DNA from: Pseudidiomarina atlantica
GTDB taxonomy: Bacteria; Pseudomonadota; Gammaproteobacteria; Enterobacterales; Alteromonadaceae
Direction: 5' to 3'
Assembly: GCF_000753735.1 (NCBI RefSeq)
Contig: NZ_JPIN01000005.1
Span: forward strand, 222,075 to 286,074
Length of the DNA stretch: 64,000 nucleotides
The number at the start of each line of letters is the position of its first letter. The stretch's first letter is position 1. Both the position numbers and the translations under genes were made by a program. Below, piece by piece: positions 54,118 to 63,537 of the stretch. The notes below the pieces were generated by a model, which searched no databases, had not been told where the DNA came from, and saw nothing but the letters and a program-made list of their open reading frames with translations.

Positions 54118-55161
54118 ATGAAAATGCAGTTTTTAGGAAACACGCTTTTGATCACCGGTGGTACAGGCTCTTTCGGTAATACAGTACTCCGTCGATTTCT
54201 CGATACTGGTATCGCTGAAATCCGTATTTTCAGCCGCGATGAAAAAAAACAAGACGATATGCGCAAGGCATACAATCATCCGAAGCTTAAATTCTATATC
54301 GGTGATGTTCGTGACTATCAAAGTGTATTGAATGCAACGCGTGGTGTTGATTTTATCTACCACGCTGCAGCTCTTAAGCAAGTTCCATCATGCGAATTCC
54401 ACCCAATGGAAGCCGTAAAAACCAACGTACTTGGAACGGAAAACGTTTTAGAGGCAGCCATCCAAAACGGTGTTAAACGAGTTGTTTGCTTGAGCACCGA
54501 TAAAGCCGTTTATCCAATCAACGCGATGGGTATTTCAAAAGCCATGATGGAAAAGGTAATGGTTGCTAAATCGCGTAATGTCGACGATACAAAAACCGTT
54601 ATTTGTGGCACTCGGTACGGAAACGTCATGGCATCCAGAGGGTCAGTTATTCCTCTGTTTGTAGACCAGCTCAGAGCCGGAAAACCTCTGACGATTACCG
54701 ATCCAAATATGACACGCTTCATGATGACGCTCGATGACGCTGTCGATTTGGTTCTCTACGCATTCGAGCATGGCACAAACGGTGATATTTTTGTGCAGAA
54801 AGCGCCAGCCGCGACTATTGAAACACTCGCTAAAGCGGTTTTATCGGTCGCAGGTAAAGAAGACCATCCGATTCAAATTCTCGGTACGCGCCACGGTGAA
54901 AAGTTGTTTGAAGCGCTACTGTCACGCGAAGAAATGGTTTGTGCTGAAGACATGGGTGAATACTATCGCGTACCCCCTGATTTGCGAGATCTCAATTACT
55001 CGAAATATGTTGACCAGGGTGATACCCGTATCGACCATATTGAAGACTACAACTCTCACAATACTGAGCGGCTCAATGTCGAGGGTATGAAAAAGTTATT
55101 GATGAAACTCGATTTTATGCGCGCTTTTGCAAAAGGCGAGTATATAAACCCAGAAGGTTAA
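54118..55161 (+). CDS. fnlA: UDP-GlcNAc 4,6-dehydratase/5-epimerase (FnlA/WbjB)
   Basis: A 347-aa SDR enzyme, the first step to UDP-L-FucNAc. NAD site GGTGSFGNTVLRRF is at residues of about 13-26. HAAALKQVPSCEFHPMEAVKTNVLG and CLSTDKAVYPINAMGISKAMMEKV are the CapD/WbjB signatures; the usual SDR Tyr is Met (MGISK), common in this branch. TRYGNVMASRGSVIPLF follows. The C-terminal GTRHGEKLFEALLSREEM and the following fnlB and fnlC fix the pathway. GC content rises again compared with the genes just upstream. Confidence 0.94.
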   Translation: MKMQFLGNTLLITGGTGSFGNTVLRRFLDTGIAEIRIFSRDEKKQDDMRKAYNHPKLKFYIGDVRDYQSVLNATRGVDFIYHAAALKQVPSCEFHPMEAVKTNVLGTENVLEAAIQNGVKRVVCLSTDKAVYPINAMGISKAMMEKVMVAKSRNVDDTKTVICGTRYGNVMASRGSVIPLFVDQLRAGKPLTITDPNMTRFMMTLDDAVDLVLYAFEHGTNGDIFVQKAPAATIETLAKAVLSVAGKEDHPIQILGTRHGEKLFEALLSREEMVCAEDMGEYYRVPPDLRDLNYSKYVDQGDTRIDHIEDYNSHNTERLNVEGMKKLLMKLDFMRAFAKGEYINPEG

Positions 55162-55170
55162 CGCATTACC

Positions 55171-56316
55171 ATGCTTAAATTACTTATCACCGGTGCGAAT
55201 GGTTTTGTAGGTCAAAACTTAAGAGCTCACATCGATGAAATGAAAGACGTCGAATACGTAGTCTTCACCCGAGACAACGTTGTTGAAGATCTACCACGGT
55301 TACTCGACGGTGTTCATTGCATAGTGCATCTTGCAGGTGTCAATCGACCAGAGACAGAAGCTGAGTTTAAAGAGGGGAATGTAGAGCTTACAAAAGCCCT
55401 ATTGGCCGGAATTGAATCATCGGGTATGGCTTTACCGGTTATTTATGCCTCCTCGATTCAGGCGGATCGACTCAATCCTTACGGTATGTCGAAGTATCTA
55501 GCGGAACAAGCAGTCACTGAGTATGGGAAACGCCACAGCGTTCCGGTTCGCAACTATCGCTTAGCTAATGTTTTCGGTAAGTGGTGCAAGCCTAACTACA
55601 ATTCGATGGTAGCCACGTTTTGCCATAACGTTGCACGAGACTTGCCGATACAAATCAACGACGAAAACGCCGAAGTACGTTTGGTGTATGTAGATGACGT
55701 CTGCGCTGAGTTTATCAAAATGGCCTCTGATCTGGCCGTTTACCGCGCGAGCACGAGTACATCAATGGCTCAGGTTCAACCTGAATATACGAGCACAGTT
55801 GGTGAAGTTGCCGAAGCATTGAGAACGTTCAAGGAAAGTCGAAATACGCTGATAACAGAACGTGTTGGTGAGGGCTTTATGCGTAAGCTCTATGCCACGT
55901 ATATTAGCTATTTACCGACTGAAAGCTTCTCGTACAAAGTACCTAAATATGGTGACGAGCGGGGCGTATTTGTCGAAATGCTTAAAACCAAAGACTCCGG
56001 ACAGTTTTCGTTTTTCACAGCACATCCTGGCATTACGCGTGGCGGTCATTATCACCACACCAAAAATGAAAAGTTCTTGGTGATTAAGGGGAAGGCACGC
56101 TTCTGTTTTCGTCACATGGTCACAGGTGAGTTTTACGAACTATTTACTGATGGCGATACACCAGAAATCGTTGAGACCGCGCCAGGCTGGAGCCACGATA
56201 TTACTAACGTGGGTGACGAGGAAATGGTCGTGATGCTCTGGGCCAATGAAATATTTGACCGCGAAAATCCTGATACTTATGCAGCGCCTGTGCAGCCACC
56301 AGAACTTCAACAGTAA
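55171..56316 (+). CDS. fnlB: UDP-L-FucNAc/PneNAc pathway reductase-epimerase (FnlB/WbjC)
   Basis: A 381-aa two-domain protein. Residues 1-260 are a short SDR domain (LITGANGFVGQNLRAHI, IVHLAGVNRPETEAEF, SSIQADRLNPYGMSKYLAEQAV with Tyr-X3-Lys). Residues 265-375 are a cupin domain (RGVFVEMLKTKDSGQFSFFTAHPGITRGGHYHHTKNEKFLVIKG). This SDR-plus-cupin arrangement is diagnostic for FnlB/WbjC, which epimerises at C3 and reduces C4 to give UDP-6-deoxy-L-talNAc. It sits 9 bp after fnlA and 24 bp before fnlC. Confidence 0.94.
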   Translation: MLKLLITGANGFVGQNLRAHIDEMKDVEYVVFTRDNVVEDLPRLLDGVHCIVHLAGVNRPETEAEFKEGNVELTKALLAGIESSGMALPVIYASSIQADRLNPYGMSKYLAEQAVTEYGKRHSVPVRNYRLANVFGKWCKPNYNSMVATFCHNVARDLPIQINDENAEVRLVYVDDVCAEFIKMASDLAVYRASTSTSMAQVQPEYTSTVGEVAEALRTFKESRNTLITERVGEGFMRKLYATYISYLPTESFSYKVPKYGDERGVFVEMLKTKDSGQFSFFTAHPGITRGGHYHHTKNEKFLVIKGKARFCFRHMVTGEFYELFTDGDTPEIVETAPGWSHDITNVGDEEMVVMLWANEIFDRENPDTYAAPVQPPELQQ

Positions 56317-56340
56317 GCATCTAATTAAGAGTAATTCGGC

Positions 56341-57495
56341 ATGAAAAAGCTAAAGGTAATGACGATTTTAGGGACGCGTCCTGAAATCATTCGTCTATCG
56401 CGCGTAATGGCAGCGTTAGACCAAGTTGTTGAGCATAAAATTGTCCACACGGGCCAAAATTATGACTACGAACTGAACGATGTTTTTTTTGAAGAGCTTG
56501 GCGTACGCCAGCCTGATCATTTCTTGAATGTCGACACCTCAAGCTTAGGTAAAAGTCTTGGTGAGATTTTAATCAAGACCGAGCAGGTGATCCTCGAAGA
56601 AAAACCAGATGCCGTGCTGGTATTAGGCGATACCAATAGTGCAGTGGCCACAATGATGGCCAAGCGAATGAAGGTGCCAACCTATCATATGGAAGCAGGT
56701 AACCGCAGCTTTGATGCCAACGTACCAGAAGAGATCAACCGCAAATTGGTTGACCACCTTGCTGACTTTAACTTGGTTTACACCGAGCACGCACGTCGTC
56801 ATTTGCTCAGCGAAGGTTTGTCGCATCGCTTTATTTATTTAACTGGCTCACCGATGCGTGAAGTCTTGGAGCATGTACTGCCATCAATTGAAGCGTCAAA
56901 CGTGCTTGAACAGTTAAATCTAGAAGCTAAAAAATTCTTTATCGTAAGTGTGCATCGTGAAGAGAATGTCGATAGCAAAGAGAACCTGCACAAAGTTGTT
57001 GAAGCTCTCAATGCGCTCCATCAGGAATATGGCTACCCTGTAGTTGTTTCGACCCATCCGCGCACGCGTAATCGCCTTGAGAAACTCGGACTTGCGGATT
57101 CGAGTGAAGGCATTCAATTCTTAAAACCCTTCGGCTTTTTCGACTACAACAAGCTACAAATGGAAGCATTTTGTGCCATTTCTGACAGCGGAACCATCAG
57201 TGAAGAATCATCAATTCTTAACTTCCCTGCAGTAACCTTGCGTCGTTCGATTGAACGTCCAGAAGCTTTGGATACTGGCGCGATTGCACTTACTGGACTT
57301 GATGTTGATACGCTTATCGCAGGCGTTCGAATTGCAGTTGCAAATCGTGATGTATTCTCAGGCACAGAGCGTGAGATTCCAGAAGAGTATAAGATTCGCA
57401 ATACATCTGAGCGCGTAGTACGTCTGATCACTGGAACGGCAAAGTTAACGCCGCATTGGAAGAATATGGATAGTTTTTCTAGGTATGATTGGTGA
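56341..57495 (+). CDS. fnlC: UDP-L-PneNAc 2-epimerase (FnlC/WbjD)
   Basis: A 384-aa non-hydrolysing 2-epimerase. The N-terminus MTILGTRPEIIRLSRVMAALD differs from the [11 protein letters not shown] of the two WecB proteins. Then come HTGQNYDYELNDVFFEELGVRQPDHFL and MEAGNRSFDANVPEEINRKLVDH (WecB has HIEAGLRT). The C-terminal region is AISDSGTISEESSILNFPAVTLRRSIERPEALDTG. These variants mark the WbjD/FnlC subgroup, which makes UDP-L-FucNAc as the last step after FnlA and FnlB. Its stop overlaps the start of the next transferase. Confidence 0.94.
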   Translation: MKKLKVMTILGTRPEIIRLSRVMAALDQVVEHKIVHTGQNYDYELNDVFFEELGVRQPDHFLNVDTSSLGKSLGEILIKTEQVILEEKPDAVLVLGDTNSAVATMMAKRMKVPTYHMEAGNRSFDANVPEEINRKLVDHLADFNLVYTEHARRHLLSEGLSHRFIYLTGSPMREVLEHVLPSIEASNVLEQLNLEAKKFFIVSVHREENVDSKENLHKVVEALNALHQEYGYPVVVSTHPRTRNRLEKLGLADSSEGIQFLKPFGFFDYNKLQMEAFCAISDSGTISEESSILNFPAVTLRRSIERPEALDTGAIALTGLDVDTLIAGVRIAVANRDVFSGTEREIPEEYKIRNTSERVVRLITGTAKLTPHWKNMDSFSRYDW

Positions 57496-58667
57496 TGTTC
57501 AAGAAGAAGTATGATTTAGCGATTATTAATCGTTCGTTTTGGCCCGACAACAAAATTTTAGGCGAGGCTAAGCTTAGACTCGCCGAAGAAATGAGCAGGA
57601 ATTATCGTGTCTGTGTTATAGCGCAGTCAGCTCTGAATCTTCAGCAGGAGGCACGAGATAAAAACAGGGGGAAAGGCATACGCTTTTTTAGCTCTAAAAG
57701 TCGTTCAAATTCTTCGAGTCATTTGCTCTTACGTATAGCGGATGCGTTTGTTTTTAGCCCTTATGTGTTTCTTTCTTTGTGTCGAGCGCGTCCCAAACAT
57801 GTTTATGTATCGACAAATCCACCTGTCGTTGTGCCTTTTATCGCGTTTCTATATTGTTTTATCTTTCGTGCAGAATACACCTATCATTTACAGGACATCC
57901 ACCCTGAAATTACTAACATAATTATCCCTATAAATAAGCTTCTTTTTGGCTTACTGCGAAAAATCGATAACATTGCAATCAGAAATGCACGAGAAATCAT
58001 AACTCTATCAGAGGATATGGCTCATTTCATTCGGCTTCGTTCAAAGGCAAAGATACCAATACATCTTATTACTAACCCCGCTTTTGATTTAGGTGAGCCT
58101 GCTACTAACCTAGAAAAAAAATCGGATATAGTCTTCTGCGGCAATGCAGGTCGGTTACAACTTATTCCCACTCTGGTTGAGGCCATAGCTAAGTTTTTGG
58201 AGCAAGGAGGAAATTTGACATTTACTTTTGTAGGTTCGGGGGTGAATGCAGATAAGCTTCGAGAACTTGCGTTAAAGTATGAGCAAGTTAGTTATCTGGG
58301 TTACTTACAACCAGATAAGGCTAGTAGAATTGTTGCCGAGCATAGATGGGCTCTCTTGCCTCTTAAAGATGAGGTAACGAAATATGCGTTTCCAAGTAAG
58401 TCAACATCCTATCTGATCGCAAACTGTCGAATACTCGGTATTTGCGGTCCAGATACGAGTCTTGCTCGATGGATTACTGAAAATGGTCATGGAATTTCGG
58501 TAGCACCTGAAGTTGACCAGATCGTCACTGTTTTGTGGCAAATTCAGCTAGATGAAGTTCATGTAGAAAATCCGAATAAAGAGTCTGAGCAATATACCAT
58601 TGCTCAGTTCGTCAATCGCATAGTTTCTATTTTAAAGCCAACAAATCTTCGTGGTGATGACTTTTGA
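57495..58667 (+). CDS. wbuB: WbuB-like GT4 glycosyltransferase, probable L-FucNAc transferase
   Basis: A 390-aa GT-B transferase starting at ATG 57495 (TGATG overlap with fnlC). The N-terminus KYDLAIINRSFWPDNKILGEAKLRLAEEMSRNYRVCVIAQS, the middle TYHLQDIHPEITNII and IITLSEDMAHFIRLRSK, and the C-terminal VFCGNAGRLQLIPTLVEAI, FTFVGSGVNADKL and SYLGYLQPDKAS match the WbuB group. WbuB is the L-fucosamine transferase found next to fnlABC in E. coli O26 and similar loci. Substrate assignment therefore rests on synteny plus family. Confidence 0.85.
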   Translation: MFKKKYDLAIINRSFWPDNKILGEAKLRLAEEMSRNYRVCVIAQSALNLQQEARDKNRGKGIRFFSSKSRSNSSSHLLLRIADAFVFSPYVFLSLCRARPKHVYVSTNPPVVVPFIAFLYCFIFRAEYTYHLQDIHPEITNIIIPINKLLFGLLRKIDNIAIRNAREIITLSEDMAHFIRLRSKAKIPIHLITNPAFDLGEPATNLEKKSDIVFCGNAGRLQLIPTLVEAIAKFLEQGGNLTFTFVGSGVNADKLRELALKYEQVSYLGYLQPDKASRIVAEHRWALLPLKDEVTKYAFPSKSTSYLIANCRILGICGPDTSLARWITENGHGISVAPEVDQIVTVLWQIQLDEVHVENPNKESEQYTIAQFVNRIVSILKPTNLRGDDF

Positions 58668-59266
58668 TGATGAAACGTGCTTTTGATTTGATTTGTTCAC
58701 TATGCGTTTTGATTTTATGTTTACCAGTATTAATCATACTTGCAGCGATGTCGCGACTAACCTTGGGTTCTCCAATTTTGTTTACGCAAGTGCGACCTGG
58801 TAAGGATGGCCGGCCTTTTAGAATGGTCAAATTTAGAACTATGCGTGATGCTGTTGATAACAACGGGGATTCGTTGCCAGATTCAGAGCGCATAACAAGA
58901 TTCGGAGCGTTTTTGCGAGCAACCAGTCTCGATGAGCTCCCCGAACTATGGAACGTATTGCGCGGCGATATGAGCCTCGTCGGACCCCGCCCGTTGTTGA
59001 TGGAATATCTCGATTTGTATACCCCAGAGCAAGCACGTCGCCACGAAGTCCGCCCCGGTGTTACTGGTTGGGCACAAGTGAACGGTCGCAATGCCATCAG
59101 TTGGGAAGAAAAATTTAAACTCGACGTCTGGTATGTCGATAATCGTTCGTTGTGGCTTGATATCAAAATACTATTTATGACTGTTAAAAAAGTAATCGTA
59201 CGTGAAGGCATATCAGCAGAGGGCGAAGCAACAATGTCAAAATTTGAAGGAACGAAACATGACTAA
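58667..59266 (+). CDS. Monotopic initiating sugar-phosphate transferase (PglC-like)
   Basis: A 199-aa phosphoglycosyl transferase. The ATG at 58667 overlaps the wbuB stop. One N-terminal re-entrant helix (RAFDLICSLCVLILCLPVLIILAAMSRLT) precedes the bacterial sugar transferase core: PILFTQVRPGKDGRPFRMVKFRTM, RITRFGAFLRATSLDELPELWNVLRGDMSLVGPRPLL (catalytic Asp-Glu) and RHEVRPGVTGWAQVNGRNAISWEEKFKLDVWYVDN. It links the first sugar-1-P, possibly a diacetamido sugar made by the next two enzymes, to undecaprenyl phosphate. It is a different type from the WecA at 21546. Confidence 0.93.
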   Translation: MMKRAFDLICSLCVLILCLPVLIILAAMSRLTLGSPILFTQVRPGKDGRPFRMVKFRTMRDAVDNNGDSLPDSERITRFGAFLRATSLDELPELWNVLRGDMSLVGPRPLLMEYLDLYTPEQARRHEVRPGVTGWAQVNGRNAISWEEKFKLDVWYVDNRSLWLDIKILFMTVKKVIVREGISAEGEATMSKFEGTKHD

Positions 59267-59900
59267 GTTAATAGGTGTATATGGGGCGAGTGGTTTCGGG
59301 CGCGAAGTCATGCCTTTAGCACGAGCTCAGTACCCTGACGCAGAGTGTGTATTTGTCGATGATGGCGCAAATGACAAAGAGCTAAATGGCTATCCAATTT
59401 TGTCATTTGCGAAGTTTTGCGAATATCAAGCGAATGACAAAAAAGTATCGATTGCCATCGCAAACAGCACAGTGCGCGAAAAGCTAGCAGAGAAATTACG
59501 CAGTGAGAGTATTGAAGAGATTAATATTGTCGCTGGAAATTCAGTCATCCTCGATGCAGTTAACATGGCCCCTGGCGCGATTCTATGCCCCTTCGTGACC
59601 CTTACCTCGAATATCAAAATTGGTAAATCCTTCCATGCCAACATTTACAGCTATGTTGCTCATGATTGCGTGATTGGCGACTTTGTTACGTTTGCGCCCT
59701 CGGCTAAATGTAATGGCAACGTGCATATTGAAGATCATGCATACATCGGTACAGGGGCGGTAATCAAACAGGGCACTCCGGAAAAACCGTTAGTTATTGG
59801 TAAAGGCGCGGTGATAGGGATGGGAGCCGTGGTAACAAAAAGTGTTGCTCCGGGAGAAGTTGTTGTAGGTAACCCAGCAAAACCGTTAGAGAAGAAGTAA
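59259..59900 (+). CDS. PglD-like sugar O/N-acetyltransferase
   Basis: A 213-aa acetyltransferase of the NeuD/PglD family. The ATG at 59259 follows AAGGA and overlaps the preceding gene's end by 8 bp. The N-terminal small nucleotide-sugar binding domain is KLIGVYGASGFGREVMPLARAQYP. The C-terminal left-handed beta-helix (SVILDAVNMAPGAILCPFVTLTSNIKIGKSFHANIYSYVAHDCVIGDFVTFAPSAKCNGNVHIEDHAYIGTGAVIKQ) carries the catalytic His in VAHDCVIG. PglD acetylates a UDP-4-amino sugar; neighbours PglC-like and PglE-like support that role. Confidence 0.88.
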   Translation: MTKLIGVYGASGFGREVMPLARAQYPDAECVFVDDGANDKELNGYPILSFAKFCEYQANDKKVSIAIANSTVREKLAEKLRSESIEEINIVAGNSVILDAVNMAPGAILCPFVTLTSNIKIGKSFHANIYSYVAHDCVIGDFVTFAPSAKCNGNVHIEDHAYIGTGAVIKQGTPEKPLVIGKGAVIGMGAVVTKSVAPGEVVVGNPAKPLEKK

Positions 59901-61076
59901 ATGCTAAACACCCCATTTTCTCCCTGGCCGTCATTCACAGATGAAGAAGCCAAGGCTGTTCACGATGTTGTTTTATCAAATCGCGTCAATTATTGGACTG
60001 GCTCTGAATGCCGCGAGCTTGAAAAAGAATTCGCTGCATGGGCTGATGCGTCCTATGCAGTCGCATTGGGTAACGGTACTTTAGCGCTTGATGTCGCATT
60101 GCAGGCTTTAGGTGTAGGTGGGGGCGATGAAGTTATCGTAACTCCACGTACCTTTATTGCATCGATTTCTACCGTGGTGAACGCAGGTGCTACGCCGGTT
60201 TTTGCTGACATCGATCGTGACACACAGAATATCGAAGCGCATACCATTGAGCCAGTCATTACGCCACGCACCAAAGCCATTATTGTGGTGCACTTGGCTG
60301 GACGTCCTGCCGAAATGGACGCCATTATGGCCTTGGCCAAAAAGCACGGCTTGTACGTTATCGAAGACTGTGCACAAGCACACGGAGCGCGCTACAAAGG
60401 CCGCTCAGTGGGGAGCATAGGCCACATCGGGGCATGGTCATTTTGCCAAGACAAAATCATGACCACCGGCGGTGAGGGCGGTATGGTTACCACCAACGAT
60501 GAAGCGCTATGGCGTAAAATGTGGTCTTTTAAGGATCACGGCAAGAGCTACGAAGCCGTTTACGAGCGCGAGCATCCACCAGGCTTCCGCTGGTTGCACG
60601 AAAGCTTCGGCACAAACTGGCGCATGCTCGAAATGCAAGCCGTCATCGGCCGCATCCAGTTAAAACGTATGCCTGCATGGACGGCCGCTCGTCAGCAAAA
60701 CACTGCAGCCATCACTGAAGCTTGTTCTTCGTTTTCTGTTGTACGCACACCTTCTGTACCAGACCACATGGAACACGCCTGCTACAAACATTACTGCTTC
60801 GTTGAACCATCGCAGTTGGCCGACGGCTGGACACGTGATCGCATCGTCTCCGAGATTGTTGCGCGCGGCGTACCTTGCTTCCAAGGATCATGCTCAGAAG
60901 TCTATCTCGAGAAAGCGTTTGACGGCACCGGCTGGCGTCCGGCTGAACCATTACCAGTCGCCCACGAACTGGGTGAGACGTCGTTGATGTTTTTGGTGCA
61001 TCCGACGTTGACGGATGCCGAAATTGAAAAGACCTGCGCTGTTATTCGCGAAGTACTGGCGTTGGCGCAAAAATAA
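59901..61076 (+). CDS. PglE-like nucleotide-sugar aminotransferase
   Basis: A 391-aa DegT/DnrJ/EryC1/StrS-family PLP aminotransferase. Landmarks are NRVNYWTGSECRELEKEFAAW, ALGNGTLALDVALQALGVGGGDEVIVTPRTFIAS, VIEDCAQAHGARYKGRSVGS, the Lys of IGAWSFCQDKIMTTGGEGGMVTTND, and NWRMLEMQAVIGRIQLKR. With the PglD- and PglC-like genes just before it, amination at C4 of a UDP-4-keto-6-deoxy-HexNAc is the likely step. The required 4,6-dehydratase (PglF/WbpM type) is not encoded in the window. It begins directly at the end of the acetyltransferase gene. Confidence 0.9.
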   Translation: MLNTPFSPWPSFTDEEAKAVHDVVLSNRVNYWTGSECRELEKEFAAWADASYAVALGNGTLALDVALQALGVGGGDEVIVTPRTFIASISTVVNAGATPVFADIDRDTQNIEAHTIEPVITPRTKAIIVVHLAGRPAEMDAIMALAKKHGLYVIEDCAQAHGARYKGRSVGSIGHIGAWSFCQDKIMTTGGEGGMVTTNDEALWRKMWSFKDHGKSYEAVYEREHPPGFRWLHESFGTNWRMLEMQAVIGRIQLKRMPAWTAARQQNTAAITEACSSFSVVRTPSVPDHMEHACYKHYCFVEPSQLADGWTRDRIVSEIVARGVPCFQGSCSEVYLEKAFDGTGWRPAEPLPVAHELGETSLMFLVHPTLTDAEIEKTCAVIREVLALAQK

Positions 61077-61094
61077 AGTTGTAAGGATTGTAGT

Positions 61095-62291
61095 ATGACA
61101 AAGGAAATTTGCATCATCGGCCTAGGTTACATCGGCCTACCCACCGCCGCACTTCTCGCCAATCAAGGTTATCAAGTTCTCGGTATCGACGTCTCAGAAG
61201 ACGTAGTGAATACCGTCAATAACGGTGATATTCACATTGTTGAGCCTGAGCTTGATGCCTATGTGGCAAAAGCAGTAAAAGAGAAGACGCTGACTGCAGC
61301 CCTGAAGCCTGCACCAGCGGATGTGTTTGTGTTGGCTGTGCCTACACCGTTCCATGACGGCCACGTACCGAATATTGATTACGTTGTAGCGGCCACGCGC
61401 TCCATTGCGCCTGTGGTGAAAGCCGGCGACATGGTCATCTTGGAATCGACGTCACCGGTAGGTACGACAGAACGTGTCGCAGAAGTGCTCCGTGAAGAGG
61501 GCGTTGATATCGACTCGCTTCATATCGCGCACTGTCCTGAGCGGGTGTTGCCGGGCCACATTATGCGTGAGTTGGTTGAGAACGATCGTATCGTCGGCGG
61601 CATCACCCCTGAAGCGACAGAAATTGTCGCAGACTTTTATCGCTCGTTTGTCTCTGGTGAAGTCCTGACCACCGACGCGCGCACTGCAGAAATGGCCAAA
61701 CTGACTGAGAACAGCTTCCGTGACGTGAACATCGCGTTCGCCAACGAACTGTCGATTTTGTGTGACAAATTCGGCATCGATGTGTGGGAACTCATTCGCT
61801 TGGCGAATCGCCATCCTCGGGTAAATATTTTGCAGCCGGGAACTGGCGTTGGCGGTCATTGTATTGCTGTCGACCCTTGGTTTATTGTGCATGCCGGTGG
61901 CGAAGACGCACGTATCATTCGTGCCGCACGTGAAATCAACGACTACAAAACGGATTGGGTGGTTGAACGCATTCTTGCCGACGTCAAAGCTTTCGAAAGT
62001 GAACATGGCCGTGCTCCGTCAGTTGCCTGCATGGGCTTAGCCTTTAAACCGAACATTGATGATCTGCGTGAGTCGCCAGCCTTGGCGGTATTCCAGTCGC
62101 TCGTGCTCGAAGGGATTGATGCTTTGGCCGTTGAGCCAAACCTGAAGCGTCATCAAAGTATCGTATTGAATGACTACCATGAAGTTGCGCAGAGCGCCGA
62201 CATTGTTGTGTATCTAGTTGCACATAATGAGTTTAAGCACTTAACCGTAAGTGGTCAGGTTCTCGATTTCTGTGGCGTAACCCGCGTCTAA
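61095..62291 (+). CDS. wecC: UDP-N-acetyl-D-mannosamine dehydrogenase, second copy
   Basis: A 398-aa enzyme with the same motifs as the copy at 17058-18308: [100 protein letters not shown] with the catalytic Cys, and [18 protein letters not shown]. It lies 18 bp after the PglE-like gene and 24 bp before a second wecB, so this end of the operon makes UDP-ManNAcA for the capsule or O-antigen independently of the first pair. Base composition is like the conserved genes rather than the AT-rich cassette. Confidence 0.93.
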   Translation: MTKEICIIGLGYIGLPTAALLANQGYQVLGIDVSEDVVNTVNNGDIHIVEPELDAYVAKAVKEKTLTAALKPAPADVFVLAVPTPFHDGHVPNIDYVVAATRSIAPVVKAGDMVILESTSPVGTTERVAEVLREEGVDIDSLHIAHCPERVLPGHIMRELVENDRIVGGITPEATEIVADFYRSFVSGEVLTTDARTAEMAKLTENSFRDVNIAFANELSILCDKFGIDVWELIRLANRHPRVNILQPGTGVGGHCIAVDPWFIVHAGGEDARIIRAAREINDYKTDWVVERILADVKAFESEHGRAPSVACMGLAFKPNIDDLRESPALAVFQSLVLEGIDALAVEPNLKRHQSIVLNDYHEVAQSADIVVYLVAHNEFKHLTVSGQVLDFCGVTRV

Positions 62292-62315
62292 CTGTATTCA
62301 AATAGGTAGTTGCTC

Positions 62316-63452
62316 ATGAAAGTTCTATTAGCCTTTGGTACGCGCCCGGAAGCGATCAAAATGGCGCCGTTGGTGAAAGCCCTGCAAGCGGATGCGCGCT
62401 TCGAAGTCGTCGTCGCGGTAACCGCTCAGCATCGCGAGATGCTCGACCAAGTGTTGGCCTTATTTGAGATCACGCCGGATTATGATTTGAATATCATGAA
62501 GGCCGGACAAGACTTGTACGACGTGACCTCGTCGGTGCTTTTGGGCATGCGCTCAGTACTGGCCGAATCTCAACCCGATCTCGTGCTGGTGCATGGTGAC
62601 ACGGCAACGACTTTTGCTGCATCGTTAGCAGCTTTTTATGCGCGGATCCCGGTAGGGCATGTCGAGGCAGGCCTGCGTACACACGATTTATATTCGCCGT
62701 GGCCGGAAGAAGCGAATCGTCAGTTAACCGGCCGCTTAGCGAAATGGCATTTTGCGCCGACCGAGCGGAACCGTCGTGATTTGCTGACCGAGGGCGTTGA
62801 TGAAGGGTCGATTTTGGTCACCGGCAACACGGTTATTGATGCGTTGCAGTGGGTCACCTCGAAGATTGCTTCTTCTGATGCGTTACGTGCGTCGATTGCC
62901 GATGCATTGACAGCAGCAGGTTTGTCGATAGATTTGTCATCGTCGCGTTATGTGCTGATCACCGGACATCGCCGCGAAAACTTCGGACAAGGCTTCGAGA
63001 ATATCTGTGCGGCGCTGCGTTCATTGGCGGTTGCGCACCCCGACGTGCACTTCGTTTACCCAGTGCACTTGAACCCGAATGTACAAAAGCCAGTGCGCTC
63101 GTTACTCGGCGGCTTGACCAATGTGCACTTGATTGAGCCGCTCGGCTACGAGCCGTTCGTGTGGCTCATGCAGGGCTGCCATTTAGTCCTAACCGACAGC
63201 GGCGGCGTGCAAGAAGAAGCCCCAGGCCTTGGCAAACCCGTACTCGTCATGCGCGACACCACCGAGCGCCCCGAAGCCGTCGAAGCCGGCACCGTGCGCC
63301 TGGTCGGCACCGCCGTCGATGCCATCGTCTCGTCGGTGTCGTCGCTGCTGACTGATGGTGACGCTTATGCCTCCATGTCCCGCGCCCACAATCCTTATGG
63401 CGACGGCCACGCCTGCGCCCGTATCTGCGATTTCCTCGCTAGCGCGCGCTGA
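62316..63452 (+). CDS. wecB: UDP-N-acetylglucosamine 2-epimerase, second copy
   Basis: A 378-aa epimerase starting at ATG 62316. It has [99 protein letters not shown] and the C-terminal [33 protein letters not shown]. These are nearly the same landmarks as in the copy at 18305-19441, so the two are paralogues. It is the last gene of the long operon. A palindromic repeat and an intrinsic terminator follow. Confidence 0.94.
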   Translation: MKVLLAFGTRPEAIKMAPLVKALQADARFEVVVAVTAQHREMLDQVLALFEITPDYDLNIMKAGQDLYDVTSSVLLGMRSVLAESQPDLVLVHGDTATTFAASLAAFYARIPVGHVEAGLRTHDLYSPWPEEANRQLTGRLAKWHFAPTERNRRDLLTEGVDEGSILVTGNTVIDALQWVTSKIASSDALRASIADALTAAGLSIDLSSSRYVLITGHRRENFGQGFENICAALRSLAVAHPDVHFVYPVHLNPNVQKPVRSLLGGLTNVHLIEPLGYEPFVWLMQGCHLVLTDSGGVQEEAPGLGKPVLVMRDTTERPEAVEAGTVRLVGTAVDAIVSSVSSLLTDGDAYASMSRAHNPYGDGHACARICDFLASAR

Positions 63453-63537
63453 TGCTTGGTAGCCCGTGGTTCTAGTACGGGGGAGTGCGCGTATACATTG
63501 TGCGGCCGTACCTAACACCCAGCCGGTAGATGGTTAG

